A DNA stretch of 64,000 nucleotides from Azotimanducus chitobiosivorans (GTDB taxonomy: Bacteria > Pseudomonadota > Gammaproteobacteria > Pseudomonadales > Azotimanducaceae). The stretch is taken from assembly GCA_965200235.1 (NCBI GenBank), contig OZ241339.1, positions 744,001 through 808,000 on the forward strand. The letters are read 5' to 3'. The notes under the pieces were generated by a model. It did not search any database and was not told where the DNA came from. It saw only the letters and a program-made list of their open reading frames with translations. Below are positions 8,160 through 17,138 of the stretch, one piece after another; within the stretch, counting starts at the first letter, position 1; each line of letters begins with the position of its first letter. A program made the position numbers and the translations under genes.

Positions 8160-8750
8160 GTGCTCGAACTCGTAACATCAGGCGGCGTGTTGATGTGGCC
8201 GATTGGCCTGTGCTCGGTCGTGGCGCTCGGCATCATCATCGAACGCTCATGCAGCTTGTCGCGTTCGCAGGTGCTGCCGGCAGGTGTCTTGCAGGCCGCG
8301 CAGGATGCGCCGATCAGCGATGCGCGGGCAGCGCTTGGCAAAAGCGAGCTGGCGCGGGTGCTCGCCCAAGTGCTCGAAGCCGCGCCCGAGGGCGAGGCGG
8401 CCATGCGAGAACGCATCGCGGAAGCGCTTGATGCAGCGACACTTCGCCTTGAGCGTTCTTTGAACTGGCTGGCCTCGATCGCCTCGGTCACGCCGCTGCT
8501 CGGGCTCTTGGGCACAGTCCTTGGCATGATCGATGTCTTTGCGCAGCTGATGGTGCGTCAAGGCAGTGACCCGACGCCTTTGGCGGGTGGCATATCCGAA
8601 GCGCTCATCACCACCGCGGCAGGTCTGTCGGTGGCGATCCCCTGCCTGCTCTGTGTTGGACACTTTGATCGCCGCGTCGTGCGCTTGTCGCATGACATCG
8701 AATCAGCGGCGCGCGCGCTGCTCAGGCAGCGACGAGCAGCAGGCGCATGA
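8160..8750 (+). CDS. exbB: ExbB/TolQ/MotA-type proton channel protein
   Basis: 196 residues from the GTG at 8160. That start was chosen because GGCGGGG lies about 8 bases upstream and the protein then opens with LELVTSGGVLMWPIGLCSV, as ExbB proteins do; the GTG at 8154 is too close to the ribosome site. Three membrane helices are visible: near the N-terminus, about 110-130 (ASVTPLLGLLGTVLGMI) and about 150-175 (ISEALITTAAGLSVAIPCL). With ExbD it forms the inner membrane proton-driven motor. It overlaps exbD by ATGA. Confidence 0.93.
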   Translation: MLELVTSGGVLMWPIGLCSVVALGIIIERSCSLSRSQVLPAGVLQAAQDAPISDARAALGKSELARVLAQVLEAAPEGEAAMRERIAEALDAATLRLERSLNWLASIASVTPLLGLLGTVLGMIDVFAQLMVRQGSDPTPLAGGISEALITTAAGLSVAIPCLLCVGHFDRRVVRLSHDIESAARALLRQRRAAGA

Positions 8751-9142
8751 CCGCGAGCACTCGACAACGACGCTCGCCCGTGCGCATCGAGTTGACGGCC
8801 TTGGTCGATGTCGTCCTGCTGCTGCTGATCTTCTTCATGGTCAGCGCACGCCTGATGCCAGAGTTCGCGTTCGAGCTTGAGCTGCCGAGTGCGCGAGCCG
8901 CGAGCGAGGTCGAGCTTCACACCAATGAGCTTCGTATTGCAGTGGACGCTGAGGACAGCTATTTCCTCTCAGGTGAAGCCGTCACATTCGCGTACCTCGA
9001 AGCGCGCCTGTCAGATGCAGATCATCCGATCGTGGTGCTCGATGCCGATACAGATGCCAGCCACGGTGCGGTGGTGCGCATTCTCGATGCGGCCGAAGGG
9101 GCTGGCATCGATGCGGTGCGCATTGCGGCGAAGTTACCCTAG
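8747..9142 (+). CDS. exbD: ExbD/TolR-type biopolymer transport protein
   Basis: 131 residues. A short basic cytoplasmic tail, a membrane helix at about 18-36 with the conserved Asp21 (ELTALVDVVLLLLIFF), then a periplasmic domain. It starts at 8747 inside the end of exbB. The stop is TAG at 9140-9142, and its TA is one half of a target duplication around element B. Removing the element would put this TAG immediately before the GTG start of kdsB, so exbB-exbD-kdsB was a tight operon before the insertion. Confidence 0.94.
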   Translation: MTASTRQRRSPVRIELTALVDVVLLLLIFFMVSARLMPEFAFELELPSARAASEVELHTNELRIAVDAEDSYFLSGEAVTFAYLEARLSDADHPIVVLDADTDASHGAVVRILDAAEGAGIDAVRIAAKLP

Positions 9143-9404
9143 TGTCCTGTCCCATAAATAAGTGTGATTCAGAGTGAGCACAATCGCCGAGGGCAAGGCG
9201 CAGTCCGCAGGGAATATCGGGCATATTGCCAAGGGCTGCAACGCAGCCGTCGGCGATTGTGCCCACTCCCGAAGGGCGCGCAGGAGAAGGGCTGTGGCCG
9301 CGTTGCGTCCCTTGGCAATACGGCAAAGTATTGCCTGCGGAACGCGCCTTGCCACAGCCCTTCTCCTGCGCGCTGAATCCACACTTATTTATGGGACAGG
9401 ACAC
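9142..9404. mobile_element. Element B: MITE-like element between exbD and kdsB
   Basis: 263 bases between TA at 9140-9141 and TA at 9405-9406. The terminal inverted repeats are about 31 bases, opening GTGTCCTGTCCCATAAATAA, with one single-base gap between the arms. Inside are two long stems: GAGCACAATCGCCGA pairing (one mismatch) with TCGGCGATTGTGCCC, and a perfect 22-base-pair stem that opens CGCGCAGGAGAAGGGC at 9277 and closes at about 9372. No coding frame is convincing. Its sequence differs from element A but the design is the same. Its right end places AGGA six bases before the kdsB GTG. Confidence 0.9.
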
Positions 9405-9407
9405 TAG

Positions 9408-10142
9408 GTGGTTGGGTTCACTGTCATCATCCCTGCGCGTTACGGTTCGACGCGCTTGCCGGCGAAAGCGCTCGCCGACATTGCTGGCGTGCCAATGGTC
9501 TGTCGTGTCGCTGAAGCCGCTCAGCGTGCTGGCGCCAAACAAGTGCTCGTTGCCTGCGACGATGCGCGCATTCTTGATGCCTGCCGCAAGCACGGCATCA
9601 AAGCGATGCTGACTTCACTAGATCACAAATCAGGCACTGATCGCGTGCTTGAAGCCGCGACCCGGCTTGGCCTCACCGCGCGCGAGATTGTCATCAACGT
9701 GCAGGGCGATGAGCCGCGCATCCCCGCCGAGGCAATCGCGACGCTTGCCCGCAACATGGACGAGCAGGAGCTTGACCGCGCGACCTTGATGCAGCGCATC
9801 GTTATTGAAGCCGATATTGCCAACCCGAACGTCGTCAAGGTGGTGGCGAGCCAGAAAGGGCAGGCACTCTATTTCTCACGCTCGCCATTGCCGTATGCGC
9901 GCAATGCGCCGCCTGACGGCTTTCGCTATTTCAGGCATATCGGCATCTACGGCTATCGCGTCGATGCGCTCAAGGACTATGTATCTCTGCCGGCGAGCGG
10001 CTTGGAAGAGGTCGAAGCGCTAGAGCAGCTGCGGCTCCTCGAACATGGCCGTGGTCTGCATATTTTCGAGTCGCCAGTTGAGGTGCCTGTGGGCGTTGAC
10101 ACGTCGGAGGAGCTCGAAACGACTCGGCGTGCGTTTGAGTAG
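9408..10142 (+). CDS. kdsB: 3-deoxy-manno-octulosonate cytidylyltransferase
   Basis: 244 residues, near the usual 248. It makes CMP-KDO from CTP and KDO for lipopolysaccharide core synthesis in the cytoplasm. Seen: the N-terminal nucleotide loop FTVIIPARYGSTRLPAKAL, SGTDRV, INVQGDEPRIP, RHIGIYGYR and the closing PVGVDTSEEL, all family hallmarks. The start is GTG at 9408, the only plausible one. Its ribosome site AGGA now comes from the right end of element B. It is followed by the convergent SDR gene. Confidence 0.97.
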   Translation: MVGFTVIIPARYGSTRLPAKALADIAGVPMVCRVAEAAQRAGAKQVLVACDDARILDACRKHGIKAMLTSLDHKSGTDRVLEAATRLGLTAREIVINVQGDEPRIPAEAIATLARNMDEQELDRATLMQRIVIEADIANPNVVKVVASQKGQALYFSRSPLPYARNAPPDGFRYFRHIGIYGYRVDALKDYVSLPASGLEEVEALEQLRLLEHGRGLHIFESPVEVPVGVDTSEELETTRRAFE

Positions 10143-10144
10143 CG

Positions 10145-10915
10145 TTATTTTGGCGCCATGCGAATCGCGCCGTCCAAGCGGATGGTTTCGCCGTTCAAAT
10201 ACGGATTCTCGATGATCTGCTTGCACATCAAGCCAAATTCCGGCGGCTCGCCGAGCCTGTGCGGAAACTGCACCGCATCGATGAGCGGCTGCTTGACGCG
10301 GTCGGGCGCGCTGAGCATGAGCGGTGTCTCGAAAATGCCCGGCGCAATGGTGCAAATGCGCACACCGATGCGCCCAAGGTCGCGCGCAATCGGCAAGGTC
10401 ATACCGACGACGCCGCCTTTGCTCGCGCTATACGCGGCTTGTCCGATTTGGCCGTCGAACGCTGCCGCCGAAGCGGTGTTGACGATAACGCCGCGTTCCT
10501 GATCCTTGCCGATCGGCTCGTTTTTGGCCATCGCCGCCGCGCACAGCCGCAGGCTGTTGAAAGTGCCGATCAGATTGATACCGACGACGAACTCAAAGGT
10601 GTTGAGCGGCATGGGACCGTCGCGGCCAACGGTGCGCGTCGCCGCGCCAAGCCCTGCGCAATTGATATTGATATGGACGCCGCCAAAGGCTTCGACGGTG
10701 CCGTCGACGGCGGCCTGCACGGCTGCCTCGTCGCGCACGTCGGCGGCGAACGCGATCGCGCGGTCGCCGAGTTCCTTCGCAACTTGATTGGCAAGGTCGG
10801 CATTCAGGTCAACGAGGGCGACGCGGCCGCCTGCGTCAAGAACGGTTTGCGCGGTGGCCTTGCCAAGTCCAGAGGCGCCGCCGGTGATCAGCGCGACGCG
10901 ATCAGTAATCTGCAT
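10145..10915 (-). CDS. Short-chain dehydrogenase, 3-hydroxyacyl-CoA dehydrogenase type 2-like
   Basis: 256 residues from ATG 10913-10915, chosen because AAGGA lies 9 bases upstream; a longer open frame to 10957 exists. Classic SDR: the NAD loop TGGASGLG near residue 12, NCAGLG, and the catalytic YSASKGG. The overall pattern (CAAAMAKNEP, ICTIAPGIFETPLM, PHRLGEPPEF, NGETIRLDGAIRM) is that of HSD17B10-like enzymes that oxidise 3-hydroxyacyl-CoA or 2-methyl-3-hydroxybutyryl-CoA. It sits alone on the minus strand between kdsB and murB. With sterol genes in the window a hydroxysteroid role is imaginable, but the acyl-CoA role is the default. Confidence 0.88.
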   Translation of the reverse strand: MQITDRVALITGGASGLGKATAQTVLDAGGRVALVDLNADLANQVAKELGDRAIAFAADVRDEAAVQAAVDGTVEAFGGVHININCAGLGAATRTVGRDGPMPLNTFEFVVGINLIGTFNSLRLCAAAMAKNEPIGKDQERGVIVNTASAAAFDGQIGQAAYSASKGGVVGMTLPIARDLGRIGVRICTIAPGIFETPLMLSAPDRVKQPLIDAVQFPHRLGEPPEFGLMCKQIIENPYLNGETIRLDGAIRMAPK

Positions 10916-10948
10916 TATGCTGAGTCCTTGTGAGAATAATCCACAATA

Positions 10949-11989
10949 GTGTGCCAAGAAGTAGAAAAACTCAAGCCCTCAATGGTCTTCAATGCACTCG
11001 GTCTCGAATCGCAGGCACGGGAGGTCATTGAAGTCGCGAATGAGAAACAGCTCGGCGAAGCCATTGCTCGTGGACGGGAAAACGGTCTCCGGCTCGTGAC
11101 CTTCGGTGCCGGCACCAACCTTGTGCTTGGCGAACATATCGACTGCATGGTGCTCTTGATGCGGGCGCGGGGCATCAGTCTTGAGAAAGATGGCAGCTCC
11201 TTCCTTTTGAGCGCCGCCGCTGGCGAAGACTGGCATGGCCTTGTGCGGTTTGCATTGGTGCAAGGCGCCTTCGGACTAGAGAACCTCGCGCTGATTCCGG
11301 GCACGGTCGGCGCTGCGCCGGTTCAGAACATCGGCGCCTATGGCGTGGAGCTATGCGATTTGTTTGAGTCGCTTGAGGCTGTTCACCGGGAGAGCGGAGA
11401 ACGCAGAACCTTCACTCGCTCGGAATGCGCGTTCGGCTATCGCACAAGCCTGTTCAAACGCGGCGTTGAGAATCCCTGGATCATTTGGCGGGTGACGCTG
11501 AGGCTGCAATCGACGCCTGCTGAGCGCACCGCCTACAAGGATCTCGCACAAGAGCTTGAAGGTCTCGGCACTGCGGCAGAATGCGCGACCCCCGTTGATG
11601 TCATGGAAGCGGTCGTGCGCGTGCGCCGCAGGAAATTGCCGGACATGCGGCGAATTCGGAATGTCGGCAGTTTCTTCAAGAATCCAGTTGTCGCGCTCGA
11701 AGTGGTTGAGGCGCTTCGCTGGAAAATGCCTGATCTCGTCGCGTGGCCAGCGCAAGCGCCATCTCAGGCGAAGCTGTCTGCGGCGCAGCTGATTGATCGC
11801 GCCGGACTGAAAGGTATGGCGTTGGCCGGCGCGCGCGTGTGGCGGCGCCAGCCCTTGGTGCTGATCAACGAGCAGGCCAAGACCCGCAGCGAATTCCTAC
11901 GCCTTGCCGCGCATGTGCAGGCCGAGGTGCACAGGCGCTGGGGTATTCGCTTGGAGATTGAACCTGACTGTTACCCGCCGCTTGCTTGA
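10949..11989 (+). CDS. murB: UDP-N-acetylenolpyruvoylglucosamine reductase
   Basis: 346 residues from GTG 10949. It reduces UDP-GlcNAc-enolpyruvate to UDP-MurNAc with NADPH and FAD, the second committed step of peptidoglycan synthesis. Seen: FAD loops TFGAGTNLVL and IPGTVGAAPVQNIGAYG, the active Tyr in FGYRTSLFK, the catalytic Ser in VGSFFKNP and the closing Glu in IEIEPDC-like ending (LEIEPDCYPP), as in type I MurB. An ATG at 10982 is an alternative, but KLKPS before it aligns with the usual N-terminus. It lies divergent from the SDR with 33 bases between starts. Confidence 0.95.
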   Translation: MCQEVEKLKPSMVFNALGLESQAREVIEVANEKQLGEAIARGRENGLRLVTFGAGTNLVLGEHIDCMVLLMRARGISLEKDGSSFLLSAAAGEDWHGLVRFALVQGAFGLENLALIPGTVGAAPVQNIGAYGVELCDLFESLEAVHRESGERRTFTRSECAFGYRTSLFKRGVENPWIIWRVTLRLQSTPAERTAYKDLAQELEGLGTAAECATPVDVMEAVVRVRRRKLPDMRRIRNVGSFFKNPVVALEVVEALRWKMPDLVAWPAQAPSQAKLSAAQLIDRAGLKGMALAGARVWRRQPLVLINEQAKTRSEFLRLAAHVQAEVHRRWGIRLEIEPDCYPPLA

Positions 11990-12097
11990 GAGTGCTGCAT
12001 GGTGGAACTAGCTCTTCGCACCGCTCTTGACCTATGCGCCCGGTCGGCTTCGAGAGAACCAGCTTCCCTTCAATTATTGAATCCAAGGGGGAAACTT

Positions 12098-12910
12098 CTA
12101 CTTTGCGTTGACAGTGACTCTGTTCTCTTCCGTGCGATTACTGAATCGGCCAAAATACTCATCGATTTCCGCCTTCAATTCAATACCTGCCCGCTCAAAG
12201 CAGGCGAGCAAGTCTTCATAGACTTGACTGCCGTAGAGGAAGTCCCAGAACTCATTGGCTACTTTCAATTCATGGTGCAAGTCCAACATTCCTTTTGCCG
12301 TCCAGCGCTCATACGGTTTCGGTTCATACGGGTTGTATGGTATCGCGATAATCGTGTTGACCTCTGCGCGAGGATTCCGCGCCAAGACAATTGCAGCCCA
12401 CTCCAGCATAGTGCGCTTGAACTCTTTGAAATTGCCCTTGTTTGGCTTCGCGGTCTTAAGGTCGAACAGGTACATCGCGCCACCTTGATCCTTCAGATAC
12501 AAATCAGCCTTGACCGGCTTGAGTCGGGTCATATGCCCCCTCTGGCAGACTTTCCGTATGCGCTCAATCTCACCAGTCTTGTCCGGATCATCGCCCGCAG
12601 AAAGTCTATTGATGATGTCTTGAATCTCGGCCTGCGCCTCTGTGCTGATGCTGTTGCCTACTTCAAACTGCTTGCGTGCTACAGGAAAATTGAGCAGCGC
12701 CAATGCTTCAGCAATCGGCTCAAATATAGACATGCCAAAGGATGTATTTAACGAATGAATGAACGAGAAAACCGCCATCCGATCTCTTCCGAGCAGTCGG
12801 TCATGGAATGGCATGTGCTTGGTTTCCGGCTTGTATTTCTCAAGCTTGCTCTTGATGCACTGCTTTATTGTCTCGTCTATATGGTTTCGCTGTCCCTCGG
12901 CCAAGGACAC
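12098..12910 (-). CDS. TdeIII-family type II restriction endonuclease
   Basis: 270 residues. The pattern MPFHDRLLGRDRMAVFSFIH, FGMSIFEPIA, YLFDLKTAKPNKGNFKEFKR and AIPYNPYEPKPYERW matches the TdeIII restriction enzyme family as I know it. DLKTAKP, with an acidic residue ahead, looks like a PD-(D/E)xK metal site. From memory the prototype cuts GGNCC; the site of this protein is untested. Its ATG start lies one base after the methyltransferase stop, so the two genes are co-transcribed with the methylase first. The pair is visibly AT-richer than its neighbours, which suggests acquisition. The 108 bases between murB and this gene hold nothing I recognise. Confidence 0.88.
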   Translation of the reverse strand: MSLAEGQRNHIDETIKQCIKSKLEKYKPETKHMPFHDRLLGRDRMAVFSFIHSLNTSFGMSIFEPIAEALALLNFPVARKQFEVGNSISTEAQAEIQDIINRLSAGDDPDKTGEIERIRKVCQRGHMTRLKPVKADLYLKDQGGAMYLFDLKTAKPNKGNFKEFKRTMLEWAAIVLARNPRAEVNTIIAIPYNPYEPKPYERWTAKGMLDLHHELKVANEFWDFLYGSQVYEDLLACFERAGIELKAEIDEYFGRFSNRTEENRVTVNAK

Positions 12911-12911
12911 G

Positions 12912-14564
12912 TCAGCACTCCTTCATGTGAAAGATTGTCTCTGAATACGCGTTCGACCTGTCCTTCTCCACTCGGCACAAAACTGGGCGCTTAAACTGAT
13001 TGACAATTTCCATCCCGGCCTGTTCTGCAATAGCAGGGTATAGATCATACTTGTCGTTGGCCACCAAGAACACATCATAATTGGGCTGCAAATACTGCTT
13101 GGCGTTTTGCAAGACATTGGCCACGCCTGTCACATATGAGTGGCGAGCCTTCAAGCCCTGCCCGTTGAACAGAGGACCTATTTCCAGCGCGTCATCCCGC
13201 TCGAGTCGAAACATCTCATAGGCGTATGCATGCTGCTCGTGATAGTCAATCAGTCCAACATAGGGCGGGCTTGAAAATATTCCCTTTATCTTGTCGTTAT
13301 GAACCTTGTCCGCAAGATGGTAGTTTGTCTTACTGAGACTCTCAGTCAAGTCAATGCTCCTGCTGTCGCCTGTGACGCAATGCTGCATTGACTCGGTTCT
13401 AAGCCTGCTGAACTCGTTCAGGCGGTTTAATGTATCGGCAGCATATCTCTTCCACCAATTATTGATGGTGAAGAGAGGCTTGCACATCTTGCCGTGCTTC
13501 TTGCAGTAATAGGTTGTCGTTACAGGTTCCTTTAGGGTGCCTAGATCAGCGTGCGTCGTTGCCCTGCACGACCGTACTGTCCTGCTTAACACTAACGACA
13601 TTACGTTTCTGATGGAAGGATTCTTGATTCCATTGATTTCGTCCAAGATCAGGTCCACTTCATCCCTGATCGGTTGGAGCAACCACTTGTCGAGAAAAGA
13701 ACCGTCCGTATCTTGCTCTATCTTGACTTGGTGCTTCTCCACAAGCCTGTGATACTCGGATAACAAGACAGCTTCCTTTTGAGGTGCATAGCTGGACTCT
13801 TCAATAATGCCTTGGGCAACCTTGCGCCGGTAGTCAGGGGAAGGGAAGTTCTCAGCATTGAACTTTGCCAATTTTGACGAAAGCTCGTCATCGAATTGCT
13901 GAATGTTTCTATTTCTGCTTTTACTGAAATCGCCCAGTTTTGAAGTCAGGTCGTACAGCGCCTCAGCCAGTGAACGGGTGTCATGCTTTTCGACTTTGAT
14001 ATTAGAAATCATGCAGTTGAATTGTGAGACGTCTATTCCAATTGCATGAATGCCTAGTTCATTGGCCTGCACCAGCGTTGTCCCACTTCCAGAGAAAGGG
14101 TCCAGCACGATATCCCCTGGTTTGAAGTAAACTTTAGTCTTGAATTCGTCTGTATGATCGTCCAAGAAATACTCGACAAGCTGCGGTATGTACTTCCCTT
14201 TGTATGGATGCAGCCTGTGAACGTGTTTTGTCCTTTCTTTTTCCCTGTATTCATCGAATGAGAGTCGCCAATTGAGATCGTCTCCCAATTTGGACTTCCA
14301 ATCCTGTTCCCTATTCGCTGCATCGAAGTAAGCTTTTAACTCGTCTCGATTGATCAAAGTGCTTCCGTTTGCGCCATGTCTCTTAATGCGCCCATACTGG
14401 ACAAGATATGAGATATTGGAAACAGAAATATCGCGGCGCGTATACTCCGCAGCCCATTTCGCCGACTGAGCCAAATTCATTAAGCCAAGGGCATCCTCGC
14501 TGAAGAGAGATGTTTGCCCGACTGCTTGATCAACACCCTGCAGACTCACGTCCCGCATCCTCAC
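12912..14564 (-). CDS. Type II DNA methyltransferase (SPPY type, probably N4-cytosine)
   Basis: 550 residues, protecting partner of the adjacent endonuclease. The SAM-binding motif DPFSGSGTTLVQANELG lies near residue 155, and the catalytic SSPPYVGL near 430. SPPY usually marks amino-methyltransferases of the N4-cytosine type. Having the SAM motif before the catalytic motif is not the beta-class order and is worth noting. The N-terminal 80 residues look like a helix-turn-helix style DNA-binding region. The start at 14564 gives MRMRDVSLQGVDQAVG; the ATG at 14558 is another choice. It is AT-rich compared with the flanking murB and rne. Confidence 0.9.
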   Translation of the reverse strand: MRMRDVSLQGVDQAVGQTSLFSEDALGLMNLAQSAKWAAEYTRRDISVSNISYLVQYGRIKRHGANGSTLINRDELKAYFDAANREQDWKSKLGDDLNWRLSFDEYREKERTKHVHRLHPYKGKYIPQLVEYFLDDHTDEFKTKVYFKPGDIVLDPFSGSGTTLVQANELGIHAIGIDVSQFNCMISNIKVEKHDTRSLAEALYDLTSKLGDFSKSRNRNIQQFDDELSSKLAKFNAENFPSPDYRRKVAQGIIEESSYAPQKEAVLLSEYHRLVEKHQVKIEQDTDGSFLDKWLLQPIRDEVDLILDEINGIKNPSIRNVMSLVLSRTVRSCRATTHADLGTLKEPVTTTYYCKKHGKMCKPLFTINNWWKRYAADTLNRLNEFSRLRTESMQHCVTGDSRSIDLTESLSKTNYHLADKVHNDKIKGIFSSPPYVGLIDYHEQHAYAYEMFRLERDDALEIGPLFNGQGLKARHSYVTGVANVLQNAKQYLQPNYDVFLVANDKYDLYPAIAEQAGMEIVNQFKRPVLCRVEKDRSNAYSETIFHMKEC

Positions 14565-14657
14565 GCCGCATGTTCAACCATTGGCGAATTATACCTCTCG
14601 AGCAATCAGTCCGCGTCCGCTCTCCCCGACCAATCTTGTAGCCCCTCGCGCCCGCGT

Positions 14658-17138
14658 TTAAGCTTCCTCAAGCTCGAATTCAGGTGCCTTGTCAGCGGCA
14701 TTTGCCGATGCCCTCGGGTCATTGGCGGGGCGAACGGGCTCGCGAGCCGGGCCTTTCGGCGAAGTCGGCGTTGCGGGCGCAGGCGCGTCAGGCGCAGACA
14801 TCTCTGTGGTTTCTACTTGAAAGTCCGACGGGGTTTCTGAAACCGTTACCGCAGGGCGTTTTTTCGGCGCTCTGCGCGCTGGCTTGGTATCGGTTGTTTC
14901 GACTGCCTCAACAGTGTCTTGAAGAGCTTGTTCGGTCTCTGCGACCCTAATCGAGGCCGATTTGGGTTCAGGCGGCTGTTGAGTTGCAGGCGCAGGCGTT
15001 TCGGCCTCTTTCGCGTCGGTTCTCTGTGGTTTTGATTCCGCTCTCGAACGCTTTGGCCTGCGCTTTGTCTCGCCTTCGGCTGGCGGCGTGAAGCGCTCTT
15101 CAGTGATTGTGCTGGTCTCGGTTTGCGTGGGCTTGCCGTTCGTCTCGGTAGGCTTTTGTCGAGCTTTTGCCTGACGAGGCTTCTTCGCCCGAGCCTCTTT
15201 CTCTTGGGTCTGATTGGCAGTCTCTGTCTTGCTGTCTGACTTGTCCTGCTTCTGAGACGCCTGCGCCTTGGCCTTGCCTCGTGAGCGCTGATCGCGTGAC
15301 TTTGCTTGTGGCTTGTCGTTCTTCGCGCTTGACTTGCGTTCTGCCTGTCCTTTGCGTTGTCCGCTGCGCTGCCTGCCACCCGATGCGCGCTTTGGTTTCG
15401 ATTTGGGTTCGGGCGCCGGCGGCTTCTCCTCTTCCTGGCTCGAAAACATGGAGCTCAAGCTCGTCCGAATGGCCGACAAGATGCCGGGGCTTGCGGGTTT
15501 CTCTGTTTTCGGAGGCGGCGGGCTCGGCGACCTTTGCACGGCGACCACGGCCGGTTCGGCGGGGCGCCGTTCGCGCTTAGCACCCGCGCTGCCGGGTGTC
15601 GGCGGCGGTGGTGGCGGTTCCATGAGCTGGTAGCTCAAGACATCACTTTCCTTTAACGCCTCTGACTCGCGAATGCGTTCAATTTCAAAATGCGGGGTGT
15701 CGAAGTGCGGCGTCGGTACGATCACAAGATGGGTACTGGTGCGCTGCTCGATTTCGGCGACGTCGCCGCGCTTCTCGTTCAAGAGGAAGGATGCCACTTC
15801 GAGCGGCACCCTCGCGCGCACGGCATGGCTTTCGCGCTTCAGCGCTTCTTCTTCGGAGAGGCGCAGGATCGAGAGGGCGGTCGAGGGGACATCGCGGATA
15901 CGGCCTTGACCGTTGCAGCGCGGGCAGATCTGCGTGCTCGTTTCTTCTAGAGATGCGCCGAGGCGCTCGCGCGTCATCTCGAGCAGGCCAAAGCGCGAAA
16001 TGCGCTGTATCTGCGTGCGCGCACGGTCGTGTTCGAGCGCCTCTTCCATGGCTTGCTCGACCTGTCGGCGGTTGCGCATCGGTGCCATGTCAATGAGATC
16101 AAGCACAACCAAGCCGCCAATGTCCCGCAGCCGCAGTTGGCGAGCGACTTCGGCCACGGCTTCAAGGTTGGTGCTGAGCGCGGTTTCTTCAATGTCGGCG
16201 CCTGATGTCGAACGCCCTGAGTTGACATCAATGGCAACAAGCGCTTCGGTGCGCTCGATGATGACGCTGCCGCCCGAAGGCAGCGTTACACGATGGCGGT
16301 AGGCGGATTCGATCTGGCTTTCGATCTGAAAAGACGTGAAGAGCGGTACCCGCTGGTCGTGGCGCTTGACCTTCTGCACAAGGCCCGGGCTGTATTGGGC
16401 GACGAACTCATGCGCTTGATTGAATGCGTCCTCGTCGTCGATGAGGATTTCGCCAATATCGCGGCTCAAGTAGTCGCGAATGGCGCGGCTGATGAGGTCG
16501 CTATCGCGAAAGAGCAGCGTTGGTGCCTCACAGTCCTCCGCCGCGGCGCTGATTGACTCCCAAAGCTTCAGCAAGTGGTCAAGATCCCACTGCAGTTCTT
16601 CGACACTACGCCCGACGCCGCCGGTGCGGACGATGATGCCCATGCCGTTCGGCAAGTCAAGCTGGTTCAGGAGCTCGCGCGTCACATCGCGCTCTTCGCC
16701 TTCGATGCGGCGCGAGATGCCGCCCGCCCTTGGGTTGTTCGGCATGAGCACCACGTAGCGGCCGGCCACCGAGACATAGCTTGTGACCGCGGCACCCTTG
16801 CCGCCGCGCGCCTCTTTCTCGACCTGGACGATGATCTGCTGTCCTTGCTCGAGAATCGAATTGATATCTCGCTTTTCCTGATCAGCCTCCAGGTCCGCAT
16901 CCTTCATGTACTGCGGCGCGACGGCTTTCAGTGGCAGGAATGCCTGCCGACCTTCGCCAATTTCGACGAACGCGGCTTGCAGGCTTGGCTCAACCCGGGC
17001 GACGCGCCCCTTGTAGACGTTGTCCTTGAGGCGGTCTCGTTGCTTTGACTCTATGTCAAGATCGTAGAGTAGTTGACCGTCGACGAGCGCGACCCGGACC
17101 TCTTCGGCCTGGGTGGCGTTGATAAGCATGCGTTTCAT
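14658..17138 (-). CDS. rne: Ribonuclease E
   Basis: 826 residues. RNase E is the main mRNA and rRNA-processing endonuclease and degradosome scaffold, attached to the inner membrane. An S1 domain (about 35-120) is followed by the catalytic core with Asp304 and Asn306 (VAIDVNSGRS) and Asp347 (VLDLIDM), which hold Mg2+. The zinc-link CPRCNGQG follows. From about residue 510 the protein is a low-complexity tail rich in Arg, Lys, Pro, Ala and Glu (for example GGRQRSGQRKGQAERKSS), the natively unfolded scaffold. The tail is shorter than in E. coli (1061 residues). The RNase E rather than RNase G identity rests on this tail and the long leader. Confidence 0.96.
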   Translation of the reverse strand: MKRMLINATQAEEVRVALVDGQLLYDLDIESKQRDRLKDNVYKGRVARVEPSLQAAFVEIGEGRQAFLPLKAVAPQYMKDADLEADQEKRDINSILEQGQQIIVQVEKEARGGKGAAVTSYVSVAGRYVVLMPNNPRAGGISRRIEGEERDVTRELLNQLDLPNGMGIIVRTGGVGRSVEELQWDLDHLLKLWESISAAAEDCEAPTLLFRDSDLISRAIRDYLSRDIGEILIDDEDAFNQAHEFVAQYSPGLVQKVKRHDQRVPLFTSFQIESQIESAYRHRVTLPSGGSVIIERTEALVAIDVNSGRSTSGADIEETALSTNLEAVAEVARQLRLRDIGGLVVLDLIDMAPMRNRRQVEQAMEEALEHDRARTQIQRISRFGLLEMTRERLGASLEETSTQICPRCNGQGRIRDVPSTALSILRLSEEEALKRESHAVRARVPLEVASFLLNEKRGDVAEIEQRTSTHLVIVPTPHFDTPHFEIERIRESEALKESDVLSYQLMEPPPPPPTPGSAGAKRERRPAEPAVVAVQRSPSPPPPKTEKPASPGILSAIRTSLSSMFSSQEEEKPPAPEPKSKPKRASGGRQRSGQRKGQAERKSSAKNDKPQAKSRDQRSRGKAKAQASQKQDKSDSKTETANQTQEKEARAKKPRQAKARQKPTETNGKPTQTETSTITEERFTPPAEGETKRRPKRSRAESKPQRTDAKEAETPAPATQQPPEPKSASIRVAETEQALQDTVEAVETTDTKPARRAPKKRPAVTVSETPSDFQVETTEMSAPDAPAPATPTSPKGPAREPVRPANDPRASANAADKAPEFELEEA

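Noticed and set aside
9164..9612. Several open frames inside element B
   Set aside because: They arise on both strands from the inverted repeats and have no protein-like features.
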